Counted from the first letter of the stretch, positions 11,807 through 19,962 are shown. The stretch is 64,000 nucleotides of DNA from an uncultured Gemmatimonadota bacterium (GCA_902825965.1 CADEDA010000008.1:1-64000), one strand, 5' to 3'. Made by a program: numbers and translations. The notes: generated by a model from the letters alone, not told the origin.

Positions 11807-12831
11807 GTCGGGTCCCGCTGGACCGCGTGTGCATCGTCATGATGTCGGCCGTCGGCGACGCCGTGCACGTGCTGCCGGTGCTCACGGCGCTCAAGCGGCA
11901 TCATCCGGCGATGCACGTCACCTGGGTGCTGCAACCCGGGCCCGCGACGCTCGTGCGTGGCCATCACTGCGTGGACGAGATCCTCCTGTTCGACCGCCGC
12001 CAGGGCCTCGGGGGCTTCCTCGACATCCGGCGGCAGCTGGCGGGCCGGCGCTTCGACCTCGTCATCAACCTGCAGGTGTACTTCAAGGCCGGCCTCATCA
12101 CCGGCTTCACCAACGCGCCGGTGAAGCTCGGGTTCGACCGCGCCCGCGCCCGCGACGCGAACTGGCTGTTCACGACCCATCGCATCCCGCCGCATGCGAT
12201 GCAGCACGTGCAGGACCAGTACTTCGAGTTCTGCGACTGGCTCGGCGTCGCGCACGATCCCGTCGTGTGGGATCTCGGGCCCTGGAACGAGTCCGAACGC
12301 GCCTGGCAGCGCGACTTCATGGCGCGCTTCGATCGTCCCATCGCCCCCATCGTCGTCGCCACGAGCAAGCCGCAGAAGGACTGGCTGCCCGAGCGCTGGG
12401 CGCAGGTCTGCGATGCGCTGTACCACGACTTCGGCCTGCAGCCGGTCTTGGTGGGTGCCCGCTCGCCGCGCGAGGTGCACGCCGAGTCGGTGATCCTCGC
12501 GCAGGCCAAGACCAAGCCGTTCAGTGCCCTCGGCCAGGGTGGCCTGCGCGGACTCGTCGGCATCATCGACGCCGCGACCCTCGTGCTCTCGCCGGACACC
12601 GGCCCGCTGCACATGACCGTGGCGCTCGACCGCCCGGTGGTGAGCCTGATCGGCTACTCCAACCCCAAACGCGTGGGCCCCTACCGCAAGTCGGGTGCGC
12701 TGATGATCGACGCCTACGGCGAGCCGGGTGAGGACTACCCCATCAGCATGGAGAACCGGCTCGACCGCATGCCGCGCATCACCGTGCAGATGGTGCTCGA
12801 GAGGGTGGAACGCTGGCGCCGCGGGGCCTGA
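11803..12831 (+). CDS. Glycosyltransferase family 9 (ADP-heptose:LPS heptosyltransferase-like)
   Basis: 342 residues from GTG 11803, again overlapping the previous stop as GTGA. The N-terminal Rossmann half begins VCIVMMSAVGDAVHVLPVLTALK, the GT9 acceptor-side signature. The C-terminal half has ATSKPQKDWLPERWAQV and SPDTGPLHMTVALDRPVVSLIG, the nucleotide-sugar site of heptosyltransferases. It likely adds heptose to the inner LPS core, alongside the preceding kinase. A run of 30 bases separates its end from the convergent cytochrome gene. Confidence 0.88.
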   Translation: MSRVPLDRVCIVMMSAVGDAVHVLPVLTALKRHHPAMHVTWVLQPGPATLVRGHHCVDEILLFDRRQGLGGFLDIRRQLAGRRFDLVINLQVYFKAGLITGFTNAPVKLGFDRARARDANWLFTTHRIPPHAMQHVQDQYFEFCDWLGVAHDPVVWDLGPWNESERAWQRDFMARFDRPIAPIVVATSKPQKDWLPERWAQVCDALYHDFGLQPVLVGARSPREVHAESVILAQAKTKPFSALGQGGLRGLVGIIDAATLVLSPDTGPLHMTVALDRPVVSLIGYSNPKRVGPYRKSGALMIDAYGEPGEDYPISMENRLDRMPRITVQMVLERVERWRRGA

Positions 12832-12861
12832 CGGCGGCGCCGCGTCCGCCCTCCCCGCGAC

Positions 12862-13395
12862 TCACTTGGCCATCAGCGGCCTGAGCAGTTCGGCCGTCAT
12901 CGCGCCGCTGTGCGACTTGGAGGCCTCGCGGACGGACGCGACCTCGGCAGCCGTCACCGCGCTCGCCGCGTTGCCCCAGGAGGTGCGGATGTACGTCACG
13001 ACCTGCGCGACCTCCTCGTCGCTCATCGTGATCCCGATGCCGTAGGCGGGCATCAGGCTGTTGAACGCCTCGCCCTTCACCGTGATCGGGCCCTGCAGCC
13101 CGTGGATGACCACGCGGATCGGCACGCCGGCATCCGATGCGAGCACGTACTCCGAGCCGGCGAGCGCCGGGTACACACCCGTGGCGCCAAGCCCGTTGGC
13201 CTGGTGGCAGCTGACGCAGCGCTGCGCGTAGATGCGTTCTCCCGCGGCCTGTTGCGCGGCCGGTTGCGCGGCGGCGGGCGGCGTGCTGGCCGCGCTCGCC
13301 GCGGCGTCGGCAGCGGGCTGCTCGCCACCGCAGGCGACGGCGAGCGTCAGGAAGGCGGCAATGCGGACCTGGCGGCGGATCGACGTGCGGGTCAT
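12862..13395 (-). CDS. Lipoprotein monoheme cytochrome c of the nos cluster
   Basis: 177 residues, ATG 13395 preceded by GGAG. The signal ends in a lipobox LAVAC, predicting lipid anchoring. An Ala/Pro-rich spacer (about 25-50) leads to one class I heme c domain with CVSCH near 60 and a distal Met in LMPAYG near 115. It is the last gene of the leftward nos operon, 49 bases after nosY. Its position and periplasmic location make it the likely electron donor to NosZ, replacing the NosC-type cytochromes of other clade II clusters; that role is inferred. Confidence 0.88.
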   Translation of the reverse strand: MTRTSIRRQVRIAAFLTLAVACGGEQPAADAAASAASTPPAAAQPAAQQAAGERIYAQRCVSCHQANGLGATGVYPALAGSEYVLASDAGVPIRVVIHGLQGPITVKGEAFNSLMPAYGIGITMSDEEVAQVVTYIRTSWGNAASAVTAAEVASVREASKSHSGAMTAELLRPLMAK

Positions 13396-13444
13396 GGCTG
13401 GACTCCGTGAGTGATGCGGGCGCGTCGCCCGGCGGGTGGGTGGA

Positions 13445-14236
13445 TCAGAAATCGCGCCGCAGGAACCGGCGCCGGGCGAACAGGTAGGGCACGACCGCCC
13501 AGAGCATGAGTGCCGCGATCGCGAGCACGGGCCCGAGGGCCGTACCGAACGCGCGACGGAACAACGCGCCCGTGTAGCCCAGCAAGGCCGCCGCGTCGAG
13601 TGCGGTGAGGACGAGCACACGCGCCACGTCGACCGGGTTGCCGAGCATGAGGCCGAGCAGGGGCCGCTCGAGCGGCCAGTCCCCGAACGCGGAGACGAGG
13701 GCGAGGACCGCCGCATCGTACCCGATGGTGAGCACGAACCAGGCGCCGAGCGCGACCGCCATGCCGCGCAGCCGGTCGTCCGTGCGGAGCGCGATGGCCA
13801 TGGCGATGCCGGCGAAGGCCGCGGTGAGCAGCACCCCGGCGCAGGCGAGGTACCACAGCGCCCGCCACGGGGCATCACTCGACGCCGCGTGCAGCGCGAG
13901 CGGGACCCCGAGGCCCACGACGAACGCGGCCGCCAGTGGCAGGGCAAGACCGAGGTACAGGCCCGCGAACACCGCCCGTCGCGGCAGCGGCTGCGCCAGC
14001 AGCAGCTCGACGAACTCCCGCGACGCGTACACGTGCATGGTCCCGAACACCAGCGCGACCAGCGGCACGAGGAGCAGCGTGGCATTGAGCAGGCTCAGGA
14101 GCACCTGGTTCCCGGTGCCGCCGAAGAAGAACAGCGACTCGGCGATGGCACCGAGCACGATCGCGTACGCGAGCAGCCAGCGGTTGCGAGCGAGGTCGCG
14201 CACGCCGGCGCGCAGCACGAGGACCAGCGCGTTCAT
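13445..14236 (-). CDS. nosY: NosY-type ABC transporter permease
   Basis: 263 residues, six hydrophobic segments (for example AYAIVLGAIAESLFFFGG near 30 and AIALMLWAVVPYLFA-like near the C-terminus). It overlaps nosF by four bases (ATGA). Together with NosF and NosD it forms the complex that supplies sulfur and copper chemistry for the CuZ cluster of nitrous-oxide reductase in the periplasm. Assignment as NosY rests on this context plus the ABC-2 permease pattern. Confidence 0.88.
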   Translation of the reverse strand: MNALVLVLRAGVRDLARNRWLLAYAIVLGAIAESLFFFGGTGNQVLLSLLNATLLLVPLVALVFGTMHVYASREFVELLLAQPLPRRAVFAGLYLGLALPLAAAFVVGLGVPLALHAASSDAPWRALWYLACAGVLLTAAFAGIAMAIALRTDDRLRGMAVALGAWFVLTIGYDAAVLALVSAFGDWPLERPLLGLMLGNPVDVARVLVLTALDAAALLGYTGALFRRAFGTALGPVLAIAALMLWAVVPYLFARRRFLRRDF

Positions 14237-14991
14237 GCGGGCCTCGCGTCCCGCCCGGCGCCCATGGCACCGGGGCCGGTCGTCGCCAATCGCAATCCGC
14301 CCAGGAGCGCCGCGATGGCGGGTTCGAGCCGGCGCATGCCGGTCTGTTCGAGCAGCAGCGACACCGGGCCGGCGAAGCGCAGGCGTCCGTCGGTGAGGAA
14401 CGCCACGTCGTCCGCGAGCTCCTCGAGTTCGCTCAGGATGTGTGAGGTGATGAGCACCGTCCGGCCGGCCTCCCGAGCGTGGCGCACGGCCTGCTTGAAC
14501 ACCCCGGCGGCGATCGGATCGAGGCCTGCCGTGGGCTCGTCGAGGATCAACACGTCCGGCCGGAAGAGGAACGCGCAGGCCAGACTGACCTTCTGCCGCC
14601 AGCCACCGGACAGCGTCCCCACCGGTGTCGCCCACTCGGCGCGCAGGCCGAAGTCGTCCATGAGCGACTCATCGAGCGTCGCGGTCGGCCGCAGGGCCCG
14701 GAGCATCGCAACGATCTCGCCGATGGCGAGGTTCTCAGGGAAGCGCGGGGACTGCGGCGCATAGCCGATGCGGGCGCGATACGCGCCGTCCTCGTCCGTC
14801 GGCGCTCCCGCGAGCAGGATGCGGCCGGCATCGGCGCGTGCGAGGCCGAGGAGGAGCTTGATGAGCGTGGTCTTGCCGGAGCCGTTGGGTCCCACCAACC
14901 CGGTCACGCGACCGGGAACGAGCCCGAGCGAGACGCCGTCCAGCACCGCGCGCGCCCCGTAGGCTTTGCGGAGTCCGTCGAAGGAGATCAT
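14233..14991 (-). CDS. nosF: NosF-type ABC transporter ATPase
   Basis: 252 residues. Walker A GPNGSGKTT near 34-42, Q-loop APQSP near 80, signature LSGGWRQKVSLA near 128, Walker B LILDEPTAGLDP near 150 and switch His in ITSHILSE near 183. It energises the NosY/NosD system for CuZ maturation. The ATG overlaps the nosD stop by four bases and its own stop overlaps nosY, so the three are translationally coupled. Confidence 0.93.
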   Translation of the reverse strand: MISFDGLRKAYGARAVLDGVSLGLVPGRVTGLVGPNGSGKTTLIKLLLGLARADAGRILLAGAPTDEDGAYRARIGYAPQSPRFPENLAIGEIVAMLRALRPTATLDESLMDDFGLRAEWATPVGTLSGGWRQKVSLACAFLFRPDVLILDEPTAGLDPIAAGVFKQAVRHAREAGRTVLITSHILSELEELADDVAFLTDGRLRFAGPVSLLLEQTGMRRLEPAIAALLGGLRLATTGPGAMGAGRDARPA

Positions 14992-16331
14992 CGCGGGGCC
15001 CGCATGAGTGGACGGGGGTCGGCCAGGGCGGGCGTCAGCACCGGGAACACCCGCTCGGCGCCATCGAGCACGGCGCTCACCGGCGCCCGCAGGAGGATCA
15101 GCGCTTCGGGGTGCTTCTCGACCACCAGCGCGAAGAGCCGCACGGGGCGATGCGGCACGTCGCCCGCACCGTCGCGGTCGAGGTCGTAGCCCCGGTACGC
15201 ATCCCACCAGTTGCCGTCGAAGCTGCTGCGCAGCGTCCGGCTGTTGGTGGCGACGTCGAACCCGTTCCCACGGAACAGGTTGCCGACGAAGCGACTGTCC
15301 TCCGCGTCCGCCATCAGGCGCACGGCCCAGCCGTTCTCGACGAAATCGTTGTCGGCGATCGAGAGTCGCGAGGCTCCCTCGAGGTAGAGACCGGTGGAGT
15401 TGCCCGCGAAGCGATTGCCCGTGAGGGCGCCGTCCGTGATCTCCTTGAGCAGGAGCCCGTAGGCCGCACTGCCCTTGGCATCGAGGAACCCGTTGCCGAC
15501 CATGGTCACGCCCTTGCTGTACATCACGGCCACACCGGCACCGTTCGCGCGGAACGTGTTGCGCTCGTAGCGGCAGGAGTCGGAGAACATGAAGTGCAGG
15601 CCGTAGCGGCGATTGCCCTCGCTGCGATTGCCGCGGGCCTCCGAGCCGCGCGAGAACTCGAAGTAGATGCCGTCGCGCTGGCCGCGGATCCGGTTGTCGA
15701 GGACCCGCGTGTGCGGCGAGTACCACAGGTGGATGCCGTTCCCGTTGCTGGTCTCGTCGCGCGAGGCGCCGATGATCTCGTTGCCCCGCACCTCGCAACC
15801 GGACGACTTCTGCAGGTAGATCGCGAAGAGCGCGTCGCGGAACCGGTTCTCCAGGATGCGGCAGCGCGCCGATTCGATCACCCGCAGCGCGGCGCGGTCC
15901 TGCATATGGCTCACCCCCGTGTTCACGAAGCGGAGCCCGCGCACCGTCACGTCATCGGCGCGGACGACGAGCAGCTCGCGCTGCCCCTCCCCGTCGAGGG
16001 TCGGCCAACCCTCGCCGATGATGCTCAGTCCCGGCGTGCGCACCTCGACCGTCGGCCCGCGATACGTCCCCGCCGCGATGCGGATGGTGCTGCCGGGCGC
16101 GGCCGCCGCCACCGCCTCCGCCAGGCCCGCGTACACCACAACGCCCGGCCTCGCGCTGGCGGACGCCGCCGGTGGCGCCATCACCGTGACCTGCGCGTGC
16201 GCGTGCGCGTGCGCTTGCGCGTGCGCGGCGAGCGGCGCTGCGCCGAGCGCCAGCAGCACGGCAAGGATCCGGGCGCCGCGCACTGCGGGGCGCCCGTCGG
16301 TGCAGACGCCGCCGCAACCCTCAGTGCGCAC
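14988..16331 (-). CDS. nosD: NosD, periplasmic copper-site maturation protein
   Basis: Right-handed beta-helix (CASH/NosD) protein for NosZ CuZ assembly. GTG 16331 is chosen because GGGAGGG lies just upstream (447 residues); GTG 16283 would give 431 residues with a shorter n-region. The signal peptide core ILAVLLALGAAPLAAHA is cut before QAHAHAHAQ, a His-Ala repeat coded by a hexanucleotide repeat. Parallel beta-helix repeats follow from about 90 to 380 (VRGLRFVNTG, CRILENRFRDALFAIYLQKSS, NGIHLWYSPHTRVLDNRIRG). The C-terminal segment carries NWWDAYRGYDLDRDGAGDVPHRP, the conserved NosD ending. It overlaps nosL slightly and nosF by four bases. Confidence 0.93.
   Translation of the reverse strand: MRTEGCGGVCTDGRPAVRGARILAVLLALGAAPLAAHAQAHAHAHAQVTVMAPPAASASARPGVVVYAGLAEAVAAAAPGSTIRIAAGTYRGPTVEVRTPGLSIIGEGWPTLDGEGQRELLVVRADDVTVRGLRFVNTGVSHMQDRAALRVIESARCRILENRFRDALFAIYLQKSSGCEVRGNEIIGASRDETSNGNGIHLWYSPHTRVLDNRIRGQRDGIYFEFSRGSEARGNRSEGNRRYGLHFMFSDSCRYERNTFRANGAGVAVMYSKGVTMVGNGFLDAKGSAAYGLLLKEITDGALTGNRFAGNSTGLYLEGASRLSIADNDFVENGWAVRLMADAEDSRFVGNLFRGNGFDVATNSRTLRSSFDGNWWDAYRGYDLDRDGAGDVPHRPVRLFALVVEKHPEALILLRAPVSAVLDGAERVFPVLTPALADPRPLMRAPR
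16193..16226. repeat. GCGTGC hexanucleotide repeat in nosD
   Basis: On the plus strand the hexamer GCGTGC is repeated about five times with one variant copy (GCTTGC). On the coding strand it reads CAC GCG and codes alternating His-Ala just after the predicted NosD signal-peptide cleavage site. Such a repeat can gain or lose units by slippage in frame. Confidence 0.7.
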
Positions 16332-16782
16332 CGTGCCCTCCCGCGCCGTGCCCGGCGATCCCGGCGCTATCGCGCCGCACGGCCTCCCAGCTGGCCAGCG
16401 TCCCGCCGAGTCGTTGCTGCGCGGTGCTGGCCGCGTGCGGCGAGGCGAAGGCGACGATGCGGCCCATCGGCGAGTGCAACGTGGCGTCCACGAGGTAGCC
16501 CGCGTCGGCGGCGGGCACCCACCGGCCCTTGTCGGCCGCGTCGGCGACGTACACGGCGCGGGTCGTCGACACGTCGCTGCCGCCGAGATATCCGACGAGG
16601 CACTCCACGCTGTCGAAGACCACGACCTTGCCCGTGCCGGTGACCACCTGCGTGGCGAACCTCGCGTCGCTGACTTCCATGCGACAGAAGCCGCACTGGT
16701 CCTCGCGCTCGACCACCGCACGCGGCCCGGGGGCGGCGCAGGCGGCGGCGAGCAGCCACAGCGACACCACCCGCGCGTTCAC
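16321..16782 (-). CDS. nosL: NosL copper-chaperone lipoprotein
   Basis: 153 residues from GTG 16782, overlapping the previous stop as GTGA. The signal ends in a lipobox (LLAAACAAP). The copper-binding motif CGFCRMEVSDARFA near residue 31 matches the NosL CxxCxM pattern, followed by FDSVECLVGYL and a C-terminal His-rich tail (GHGAGGHGAH) that may add metal ligands. It is thought to deliver Cu(I) to NosZ in the periplasm. Confidence 0.92.
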   Translation of the reverse strand: MNARVVSLWLLAAACAAPGPRAVVEREDQCGFCRMEVSDARFATQVVTGTGKVVVFDSVECLVGYLGGSDVSTTRAVYVADAADKGRWVPAADAGYLVDATLHSPMGRIVAFASPHAASTAQQRLGGTLASWEAVRRDSAGIAGHGAGGHGAH

Positions 16783-17366
16783 GCCGCCTCCCGGCGCGTG
16801 CGCGCCGTCTGGACGATGGCGACGGCGACCAACAGCGCCGCCACGCCCATGGCCAGGCCGCCGGTGGACGGCCAGGAGTTCGCGCGGAAGTTGAGCAGCT
16901 GCTTCGAACCGATCACCGGAGGTGAGTACGTCATACCGGGGATCTTGATGATCGCGTGATCGCGGTCGATGTCGTGCCCGTAGTCGTAGCCCCAACGCCA
17001 GTAGTCCCAGAGGCCGGCGGCGAGCAGCAGTCCGAGCGCGGCGCCCCAGAGGTACAGCAGCAGGCGTCGCCGCGCCGCGGCCACGAGCAGCCCGCCCGCC
17101 ATCAGGCCGGCGAGGATCCACGGCATCCAGCGCAGCTCCGGGATCGCCTCCGGCACGATGGCCTTCATACCGATGTAGTGATTGAGTCCGTTGATGCTGT
17201 GGAGGTCGTTCGGCTTGACGCCCTCGACACCGTCGATGCGGATGAGCATCCCGAGGCCCTCCGGGTACTGCGGCGCGACGAGGTCGACGCGCCACAGCGG
17301 GAAGACGTAGGCGGTGCCGAGGAGCGCGACCGCCGCAAGCACGAGCCAGCGAGCCCGGGATGTCAT
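16779..17366 (-). CDS. NosB-like four-helix membrane protein of the nos cluster
   Basis: 195 residues, ATG 17366 with GAGGA upstream, 11 bases after nosZ. Four membrane segments are visible (about 6-24, 80-97, 102-120, 165-188). The long periplasmic loop after helix 1 carries LHSINGLNHYIGMKAI; the loop before helix 4 carries DRDHAIIKIPGMTYSPPVIG. It sits where clade II clusters have nosB, a membrane protein of unknown role. The NosB name is inferred from position and topology only. Conserved His residues (Leu-His-Ser-Ile, Asn-His-Tyr) could bind metal or heme. Confidence 0.7.
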   Translation of the reverse strand: MTSRARWLVLAAVALLGTAYVFPLWRVDLVAPQYPEGLGMLIRIDGVEGVKPNDLHSINGLNHYIGMKAIVPEAIPELRWMPWILAGLMAGGLLVAAARRRLLLYLWGAALGLLLAAGLWDYWRWGYDYGHDIDRDHAIIKIPGMTYSPPVIGSKQLLNFRANSWPSTGGLAMGVAALLVAVAIVQTARTRREAA

Positions 17367-17377
17367 CGCACGGTCCT

Positions 17378-19363
17378 CTAGTTGGAGCCGCTTCGCGCGG
17401 CCGACTTGGACGTGTTCGCCTTCAGCGCCACGCTGCTGCCCGAGGGCGACACACGGACGTATCCCTGCATCTCCTGGTGCAGCGCCGAGCAGAAGTCGGT
17501 GCAGTACATCGGATAGACCCCGGCCTTCGTCGGCGTCCATCGCAACGTCCGGGTCTCGCCCGGCATGATGAGCAGCTCGGCGTTGGTGGCACCGAGGATG
17601 GCGAAGCCGTGGGGGACGTCCCAGTCCTGCTCGAGGTTGGTGACGTGGAAGAGCACCGTGTCACCGACCTGGACGCCCTCGATGTTGTCCGGCGCGAAGT
17701 GCGAGCGCGTGGCGGTCATGCGGACGTGCACGACGTTGCCGCGGCGCTCGAGCCCGACCTCCCGCTCCGCGCGGGCGACGTGCGGGTGCCGGTTCTCGGC
17801 CAGCGAGTAGAACTTCACCTGCCGTTCCTTGATGAGCTTGGCGTCCAGCGCGTTGGCGTAGTGCGGCTCGCCCTGCGTGGGGAAGTCGAGCAGGAGCTGC
17901 ATCTTCTCGCCGGAGATGTCGTAGAGCTGCGCCGAGTGCGTGAGCTCCGGCCCCGTGGGGAGGTAGCGGTCCTTGGTGATCTTGTTCATCGCCAGCGCGT
18001 ACTTGCCGAACGGCTTGGCCGTCGCGCCGCCGGGGATCATGAGGTGGCCCACCGAGTAGTAGGTCGGCGCGCGATCCACGACCTCCCAGGTCCCGAGCTT
18101 CCACTTCACGATCTCGCTCGAGATGAACATCGAGGTGTAGGCGTAGCCCTTGCCGTCGAACTCGGTGTGCAGCGGCCCGAGGCCCGGCTCCTTCACTTCG
18201 CCCGCGAGGGTGGACTCGTACTTGAGCACCGGGATGCCCTCGAGGTCGCCCTCGAACGCCTTGTCCTTGATGGCCTGCAGCATCTTCTTCGTCGAGTGCA
18301 CCGGGATCACCGTGGCCAGCTTGCCACCGGCGACCACGAACTCGCCCGTCGGATCGACGTCGGCCCCGTGCGGCGACTTGGGCGTCGGCAGGAAGTACAT
18401 GACCCCCGGGCAGTCCGCCGGTAGGATCTGCATGACGGAGGTCTTGCGCTCCGACCGCGCCACCCGGCTGAACTCGTCAAGGTAGTTGTGCCGGTAGTCG
18501 ACGCTGGCCCGGCGGCCCTTGCCCTGCTGCATGCAGGCCTCGGCGGCACGGAAGTTCACGGCCGCGATGTAGTCCTTGTCGGCCTGCGACGCGTTGACCT
18601 CGAGCAGCGTGTTCGCCTGCTCGGAGTTGTAGGAGGTGAAGAACATCCAGCCGGCCGAGGGGCCCTTGCCGGCGCGCGCGAGGTCGTAGTTGAACCCGGG
18701 CACGACGAGCTGGAAGGCGATGTCCATCTTCCCCGGCTGGTCGGCGGTGATGAAGGAGATCTGGCCCTTGAAGTGCTTCTTGTACTCCTCGATCGGCACG
18801 TCGCGGTTGGGCACCGGGATCGAGAACCGCGTGGACGAGACGATGTACTCCGAGTTCTCGGTGACGAACGGCGAGGCGTGGTTGCCGCCGGCGTTGGGGA
18901 TCTCGAGGATCTCGGTGGTCTCGAAGTGCGTGAGGTCGATGCGCGCCACGCGCGGGGTGTTGTTGCCGTTCACGAAGAGCCAGCGGCCGTCATCCTCGCC
19001 CTTGGTCTGCGAGAGCGCGGTGTGGTGCAGGTCGTCCCAAGGGATGAACCCGAACGAGGTCTCCAGCATGGGGCGCGTCTCCTCGGAGTAGCCCCAGCCG
19101 TTCTCGGCGTGCTGCGAGAACACGGGGACCGTCTTCAGGAGGCGGCCGGAGGGCAGCCCGTACACGCCGACCTGGCCGCCGAAGCCGCCGGAGAGGAAGG
19201 CATAGAGTTCGTCGTGCTCACCGGGCGCGACGTAGACGCGGCGGGCATTGTCGCCGGAGCCCGCGAGGGAGGAGCTGCGGGACCCCGCACAGGCGTAGGT
19301 GAGGCCGCCGAGGAGGACGGCACCCGCGGCGAGCAGGATCCGCGATCGAGTGGATGGGGACAT
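17378..19363 (-). CDS. nosZ: Nitrous-oxide reductase, clade II (Sec-type)
   Basis: Periplasmic copper enzyme reducing N2O to N2. ATG 19363 (661 residues) has GAGG six bases upstream; an open frame reaching 19468 would place the operator inside the gene and is rejected. The signal peptide (RSRILLAAGAVLLGGLTYAC) lacks a twin-arginine motif, the mark of clade II. CuZ histidines can be seen in DDLHHTALS, GGNHASP, SPHGADVDP, GPLHTEFDG, SVGHLMIPGG and GEPHYANA. The C-terminal CuA domain has MYCTDFCSALHQEM with its Cys, Cys, His and Met ligands and an upstream His (DVPHGF). It heads the leftward nos operon under the NsrR-type operator. Confidence 0.97.
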   Translation of the reverse strand: MSPSTRSRILLAAGAVLLGGLTYACAGSRSSSLAGSGDNARRVYVAPGEHDELYAFLSGGFGGQVGVYGLPSGRLLKTVPVFSQHAENGWGYSEETRPMLETSFGFIPWDDLHHTALSQTKGEDDGRWLFVNGNNTPRVARIDLTHFETTEILEIPNAGGNHASPFVTENSEYIVSSTRFSIPVPNRDVPIEEYKKHFKGQISFITADQPGKMDIAFQLVVPGFNYDLARAGKGPSAGWMFFTSYNSEQANTLLEVNASQADKDYIAAVNFRAAEACMQQGKGRRASVDYRHNYLDEFSRVARSERKTSVMQILPADCPGVMYFLPTPKSPHGADVDPTGEFVVAGGKLATVIPVHSTKKMLQAIKDKAFEGDLEGIPVLKYESTLAGEVKEPGLGPLHTEFDGKGYAYTSMFISSEIVKWKLGTWEVVDRAPTYYSVGHLMIPGGATAKPFGKYALAMNKITKDRYLPTGPELTHSAQLYDISGEKMQLLLDFPTQGEPHYANALDAKLIKERQVKFYSLAENRHPHVARAEREVGLERRGNVVHVRMTATRSHFAPDNIEGVQVGDTVLFHVTNLEQDWDVPHGFAILGATNAELLIMPGETRTLRWTPTKAGVYPMYCTDFCSALHQEMQGYVRVSPSGSSVALKANTSKSAARSGSN

Positions 19364-19441
19364 GGGAACCTCGCGCCAGGCGAAGAGGGGGGAATCAGGC
19401 CGGAACGTCCGGCGGCGCCGGCCCTTGTGCCGGGTGTCCAT

Positions 19442-19464
19442 AAGGTGCATATTACTTGCACCTT
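19442..19464. promoter_or_regulatory. NsrR-type operator overlapping the divergent nosZ and nsrR promoters
   Basis: An 11-1-11 inverted repeat: AAGGTGCATAT, one central T, then ACTTGCACCTT. The outer eight bases of each arm (AAGGTGCA / TGCACCTT) are perfectly complementary, and the pattern equals the known NsrR site AAGATGCAT-type palindrome with one change per arm. The minus strand contains TAATAT (19454-19449) and the plus strand CATATT (19448-19453), so both putative -10 hexamers lie inside the operator and bound regulator would block both directions. Confidence 0.85.
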
Positions 19465-19524
19465 TCATCCAGTCCGAGAACTCCGGATTCGATGTGAGGG
19501 AAACCCCCAGTGACCGGAGCCTGT

Positions 19525-19962
19525 GTGCGACTCACCCGCCATACGGACAACGCCCTCCGCGCCCTCATCTACCTCGCCATCCATCGCGAGGACGAGAGCC
19601 CCGCGCGCATCACCGACATCGCACGCCGCATGGGGATGAGCGAGGAGCATCTCTCCAAGGTCATCGCCCGGCTCGCCACCCTCGGACTCGTCGACACCCT
19701 CCGCGGGCGCGTCGGCGGCGTGCGCCTCGCGCGCCCCGCGGACCGCATCACCGTGGGGGCCGTCGTGCGCGCCACCGAGGACAACCTCGCGCTCGTCGAA
19801 TGCTTCGACCCCAGCACCAACCAATGCCCGATTGCGCCGGCCTGCGCCCTCGCTCCGGCGCTGGACGAAGCCCTGCAGGCCTTCCTCGGCGTGCTCGATC
19901 GTTACACGCTGGCCGATCTCGTCGCCAGACCCCGCGCGCTCAGTCGACTCCTCATCGCTTGA
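19525..19962 (+). CDS. nsrR: NsrR-type Rrf2 family iron-sulfur nitric-oxide sensor
   Basis: Rrf2 winged-helix repressor, 145 residues from GTG 19525. This start is preferred over GTG 19510 because it aligns with NsrR (LTRHTDNALRALIYLA after residue 2) and places Asp8, the known fourth cluster ligand of NsrR, correctly. Recognition helix region MGMSEEHLSKVIARLATLG at 36-54. Cluster cysteines Cys93, Cys101 and Cys107 (ECF, then CPIAPAC). NO would damage the iron-sulfur cluster and release the operator just upstream, so NO would induce nosZ and nsrR itself. The gene is followed by the four-helix protein at 19999. Confidence 0.92.
   Translation: MRLTRHTDNALRALIYLAIHREDESPARITDIARRMGMSEEHLSKVIARLATLGLVDTLRGRVGGVRLARPADRITVGAVVRATEDNLALVECFDPSTNQCPIAPACALAPALDEALQAFLGVLDRYTLADLVARPRALSRLLIA

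Noticed and set aside
17378-19363. Twin-arginine (clade I) NosZ
   Set aside because: The signal peptide has only RSR before the hydrophobic core, no RRxFLK-like motif, and the gene order is clade II.
19364-19468. N-terminal extension of NosZ to ATG 19468
   Set aside because: It would bury the operator in coding sequence and precede the signal peptide with an Arg-rich stretch. ATG 19363 has a ribosome site and a normal signal peptide.
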